Shown here: piece by piece, positions 6,009 to 8,667 of the stretch
Numbering within the stretch: position 1 is the first letter of the stretch
How the letters are laid out: each line of letters opens with the position of its first letter
NCBI GenBank assembly: GCA_005885165.1
Contig: VAXR01000132.1
Location: 1 to 8,667 of the forward strand
Direction of reading: 5' to 3'
Source: Actinomycetota bacterium
GTDB taxonomy: Bacteria; Actinomycetota; Thermoleophilia; Solirubrobacterales; Thermoleophilaceae
DNA length: 8,667 nt
Notes under the pieces: model-generated
Databases searched by the model: none
Told to the model about the DNA's origin: nothing
Seen by the model: the letters and a program-made list of their open reading frames with translations, nothing else
Position numbers and translations under genes: made by a program

Positions 6009-7095
6009 TGGCCTCTCCGCAGATAGCGACGCCGGAGTCGTATGACGAGGCCGCGGCCGCGCTCGCTCAAGCGGCGAATGAGGGCGCTCGCGTGCGGATC
6101 CGCGGCGGCGGCACCAAGCTCGACTGGGGCTCGCGGGTGGACGCACCCGACGTCGAGCTGTCGACCGCCGGGCTCCGGGCGATCGTGCGCTGGCCGAGGC
6201 CGGTCAGATGCTCGCCATCGATCCGCCGCTCGCCGACGGCGACGCCGCGACCGTGGGCGGCGTGCTCGCCACCGGCGACTCGGGGCCGCTGCGGCACCGG
6301 CACGGCGGGCCGCGCGACCTCGTGCTCGGCGCGACCGTCGCGCTCTCCGACGGCACCCTGGCGCGCTCGGGCGGCAAGGTGATCAAGAACGTGGCCGGGT
6401 ACGACCTGGCGAAGCTCCTCGTGGGGTCGTTCGGGACGCTCGGGGCAATCCTCGAGGTTGCGGTTCGGCTGCACCCGCTCCCGCGCGCGACCGTGACCGC
6501 GACGGGGAGCGCGAGCGATCCGGACGAGATCGCGAGCGCCGCGTCCGACCTCGCCCACGCCGCGCTCGAGGCGCAGTGCCTCGACGTGGAGTGGTCGAAT
6601 GGCCGCGGGAGGGTGCTCGCTCGCTTCGCCGGCATCGAGGCGGGCGCCCAGGCGGCCGAGGCGATCGCGGCGCTCGCGTGCGCCGGGCTCGAGACCGAGA
6701 CGGTCGAGGACGACGACGCGCTCTGGGACGAGCAGCGGCGCCGGCAGCGGTCGGGCGACGGCGTCGTCATGCACGTGTCGGGCGTGCAGAGGCAGCTCGC
6801 CGACCAGATGCGGGCGGCGGATCGAGCCGGTGGCGCGATGGTCGGACGGGTGGCGCACGGGCTCTCGTGGATCTCGTTCGGTTCCACCGCCGGCGCGGCC
6901 GAGTCGATCGCGCGGCTTCGCGAGGAGCTCGCGCCGTCGCCCTGCGTCGTCCTCGATGCTCCGGCGGCGGTCCGCGCCGAGGTCGATCCGTGGGGTACCG
7001 AGGACGGCGGCGCGGTCCAGCTGATGCGGCGGGTGAAGCAGCGATTCGACCCCGCGGGCGCGTGCAACGCGGGCATCTTCGTCGGGGGGATCTAG
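6008..7095 (+). pseudogene. glcE: Glycolate oxidase subunit GlcE, broken by an internal deletion and frameshift
   Basis: GlcE is the second FAD-binding subunit of glycolate oxidase. The start ATG at 6008 overlaps the glcD stop. The first 60 codons look correct, with the FAD-loop motif RIRGGGTKL (30-38) and ending at STAGLRAIV (codon 60 at 6185-6187). After that this frame turns to nonsense. The family sequence resumes in another frame as ALAEAGQMLAIDPP from 6187 and runs to TAG at 7093-7095. It includes GGVLATGDSGPL, RDLVLGATVALSDG, GGKVIKNVAGYDLAKLLVGS and the end KQRFDPAGACNAGIF. Compared with E. coli GlcE (350 residues, recalled), about 22 residues between GIV and ALESAGQM are absent, so roughly 67 bases are lost. 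The 1088-nt span is not a multiple of three, in agreement. A product restarting at the ATG at 6208 would lack the FAD-loop motif. Either a real mutation or an assembly error. Confidence 0.85.
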
Positions 7096-8375
7096 TGGCT
7101 GCATTCGACGCCGTCCGCCCGCCGTCGGCCGACGTGATCGCCGACTGCGTGCACTGCGGCTTCTGCCTACCGACGTGCCCGACGTATTCGCTGTGGGGCG
7201 AGGAGATGGACTCGCCGCGGGGCCGGATCGTGCTGATGAGCGAGGGGCTCGAGGAGGGGAGCGAGCTGTCGCGGACGATGGTCACGCATCTCGACCGCTG
7301 CCTCGGCTGCATGGCATGCGTCACCGCCTGCCCGTCGGGCGTCCGCTACGACGAACTGATCGAGGACACCCGCTCGCAGATCGAGCGCAACTTCGACCGC
7401 ACACCGCGCGAGCGGCTCGTCCGGCGCGTCGTGTTCGAGACCTTCACGCACCCACGGCGGTTGAGCGCTTTGCGGCCGGCCGTGGCGGCGGGCCGGCGGT
7501 TGGGGCTCGCCTCCGCGGCTCGCCGCAGGCGAGGCGGCCTGCTGTCCCGGCTTCCGCTGCTGCGGACGCTGCTGGCGCTGTCACCTCCGGCGTCTTCCGA
7601 GCACCCGCCGGCGCTGACACCCGCGCGCGGCACACCGCGCGGTCGCGTGGCGCTGCTCCAGGGGTGCGTGCAGCGCGCGTTCTTCGGCGGGGTGAACGCG
7701 GCCACCGCCAGGGTGCTCGCGGCCGAGGGCTTCGAGGTCCACGCACCGGCTGAGCCGCGCTGCTGCGGCGCGCTCCAGATGCACGCCGGCGACGACGAGC
7801 CCGCGCGCGAGCTCGCCAGACGCACGATCGCCGCGCTCGAGAGGTTCGACGCGGTCGTCGTGAACGCGGCCGGCTGTGGATCGGCGATGAAGGACTACCC
7901 GCACCTGCTCAGGGACGACCACGGCTGGGCCGCGAGGGCGGGCGCGTTCTCCGCGCGCGTGCAGGACGTGGCGGAGCTCCTCGCCGACAGCGGCCCCGTG
8001 GCGCCGCGCGGCGAGGTTCGGCTTCGCCTGGCGTACCACGACGCGTGCCACCTCGCGCACGCGCAGGCGGTGCGCGAGCAGCCGCGCGAGCTGCTCCGGG
8101 CCATCCCCGGGATCGAGCTGCTCGAGCCGGACGGGTGGGAGATCTGCTGCGGGTCGGCGGGGATCTGGAACCTCGTGAATCCCGAGCCCGCCGAAGAGCT
8201 CGGTCGGCGCAAAGCCCGGAACCTGCTCGACACGGGCGCCGAGGCGGTGGCCGCCGGCAACCCGGGGTGCGCCCTCCAGATCGCCGCCCACACCGAGGCG
8301 CTCGGCCGGGCGTTGCCGGTCCTTCATCCTGTCGAGCTGCTCGACAGGTCGATTCGCGCGGGGGAGGCGGCGTGA
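7095..8375 (+). CDS. glcF: Glycolate oxidase iron-sulfur subunit GlcF
   Basis: A 426-residue protein (E. coli GlcF has 407) that carries electrons from the flavin subunits towards the quinone pool. Two ferredoxin-type 4Fe-4S sites are intact: C18, C21, C24 and C28 in DCVHCGFCLPTCPT, and C69, C72, C75 and C79 in DRCLGCMACVTACPSG. Two cysteine-rich CCG domains follow. The first has C191, C223-C224 (RCCGALQMHAG) and C261. The second has C318, C351-C352 (ICCGSAGIWN) and C392. A basic, proline-rich linker (about 120-180) joins the halves. The GTG start overlaps the glcE stop (TAGTG), and GGGGGGA at 7084-7090, 4 nt upstream, acts as ribosome binding site. The frame stays open far upstream (to about 6042), but that part is out-of-frame glcE, not a fusion. 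All cluster ligands being present shows this subunit has not decayed along with glcE. Confidence 0.93.
   Translation: MAAFDAVRPPSADVIADCVHCGFCLPTCPTYSLWGEEMDSPRGRIVLMSEGLEEGSELSRTMVTHLDRCLGCMACVTACPSGVRYDELIEDTRSQIERNFDRTPRERLVRRVVFETFTHPRRLSALRPAVAAGRRLGLASAARRRRGGLLSRLPLLRTLLALSPPASSEHPPALTPARGTPRGRVALLQGCVQRAFFGGVNAATARVLAAEGFEVHAPAEPRCCGALQMHAGDDEPARELARRTIAALERFDAVVVNAAGCGSAMKDYPHLLRDDHGWAARAGAFSARVQDVAELLADSGPVAPRGEVRLRLAYHDACHLAHAQAVREQPRELLRAIPGIELLEPDGWEICCGSAGIWNLVNPEPAEELGRRKARNLLDTGAEAVAAGNPGCALQIAAHTEALGRALPVLHPVELLDRSIRAGEAA
8363..8367 (+). promoter_or_regulatory. Ribosome binding site deciding the malate synthase GTG start
   Basis: GGAGG lies 4 nt before the GTG at 8372, inside the last codons of glcF. 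It supports the GTG as start, giving a GTGA overlap with the glcF stop and translational coupling. Confidence 0.7.
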
Positions 8376-8667
8376 GCACCGAGGTGAGGGCACCGCTGGA
8401 GGGGCGCTCCCAGGAGATCCTGAGCGACGAGGCGCTCGGCTTCGTCGGCGAGCTGCACGAGCGCTTCGACGCGCGGCGCCGCGAGTTGGTCGAGCGCCGG
8501 GCCGAGCGCGTCGCGCGCTGGAACGCCGGGCAGCTGCCGGACTTCCTGCCGGAGACGCGCGAGGTGCGCGAGGGCGACTGGAGCGTGGCGCCGCCGCCCG
8601 GGCCGCTGCTCGACCGGCGCGTCGAGATCACCGGGCCGACCGACCGCAAGATGGTCATCAACGCCCT
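8372..8667 (+). CDS. aceB: Malate synthase A, N-terminal part (cut by window edge)
   Basis: The first 98 residues are visible. They match the start of malate synthase A, which condenses glyoxylate with acetyl-CoA to give malate and CoA. Recognisable pieces are ILSDEALGFVGELHERFDA (16-34), an arginine-rich helix RRRELVERRAERVARW, LPDFLPETREVREGDWSVAPPP (71-92 of the window frame's N-terminal block, approximate) and RRVEITGPTDRKMVINAL at the edge, where the family begins its barrel domain. The complete enzyme is normally about 530 residues. The start overlaps the glcF stop by 4 nt, so this gene is very likely co-translated with the glycolate oxidase genes and removes the glyoxylate they make. 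In E. coli the glc operon carries the unrelated-length isozyme malate synthase G (glcB); here the A type takes that place. Active-site residues lie beyond the window. Confidence 0.9.
   Translation, partial: MSTEVRAPLEGRSQEILSDEALGFVGELHERFDARRRELVERRAERVARWNAGQLPDFLPETREVREGDWSVAPPPGPLLDRRVEITGPTDRKMVINA

Noticed and set aside
6042..7094. N-terminal extension fusing glcE-region residues to GlcF
   Set aside because: That stretch is arginine-rich nonsense out of frame with GlcE; GlcF similarity starts at the GTG at 7095, which has its own ribosome binding site.

Overview
The window is roughly 70% GC, densely packed and uses GTG starts freely. The gene families seen (a YprA/MrfA-type helicase, a GlcDEF-type glycolate oxidase, a malate synthase A) suit a high-GC Actinomycetota chromosome, possibly Thermoleophilia-like. 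That placement is inferred from composition and protein style, not from a marker gene.

Layout. Bases 1-1443 (minus) hold the N-terminal 481 residues of a DEAH-box superfamily 2 helicase of the YprA/MrfA/Hrq1 type, cut by the left edge. It is divergent, across 46 bp, from an HAD-IIB phosphatase resembling mannosyl-3-phosphoglycerate phosphatase (1490-2305, plus). Next comes an uncharacterised polytopic membrane protein (2410-3114, plus) with a good sigma-70-like promoter and a near-consensus ribosome binding site. It converges on an alpha/beta hydrolase (3191-4069, minus), with two strong GC-rich hairpins between them. From 4070 to 4520 lies about 450 bp without a convincing gene. It carries one perfect and one nearly perfect long palindrome plus a further structured stretch.

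The right half is a tight plus-strand operon: glcD, glcE, glcF and the start of a malate synthase A gene, with junctions overlapping by 1, 1 and 4 nt. GlcD, GlcE and GlcF together oxidise glycolate to glyoxylate; malate synthase condenses glyoxylate with acetyl-CoA to malate. The operon therefore encodes a short route from glycolate into central metabolism.

Most notable points. (1) glcE is broken: the reading frame changes near 6187, exactly where about 22 conserved codons of the FAD-binding domain are missing. This is a deletion of 3k+1 bases, either real or an assembly collapse. (2) Two palindromes with 16-bp arms (4052-4096 and 4269-4311) share the hexamer ATATCG in their spacers and sit between the divergent hydrolase and glc genes. 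I find no clear evidence of a wholly new defence or mobile system in the window.
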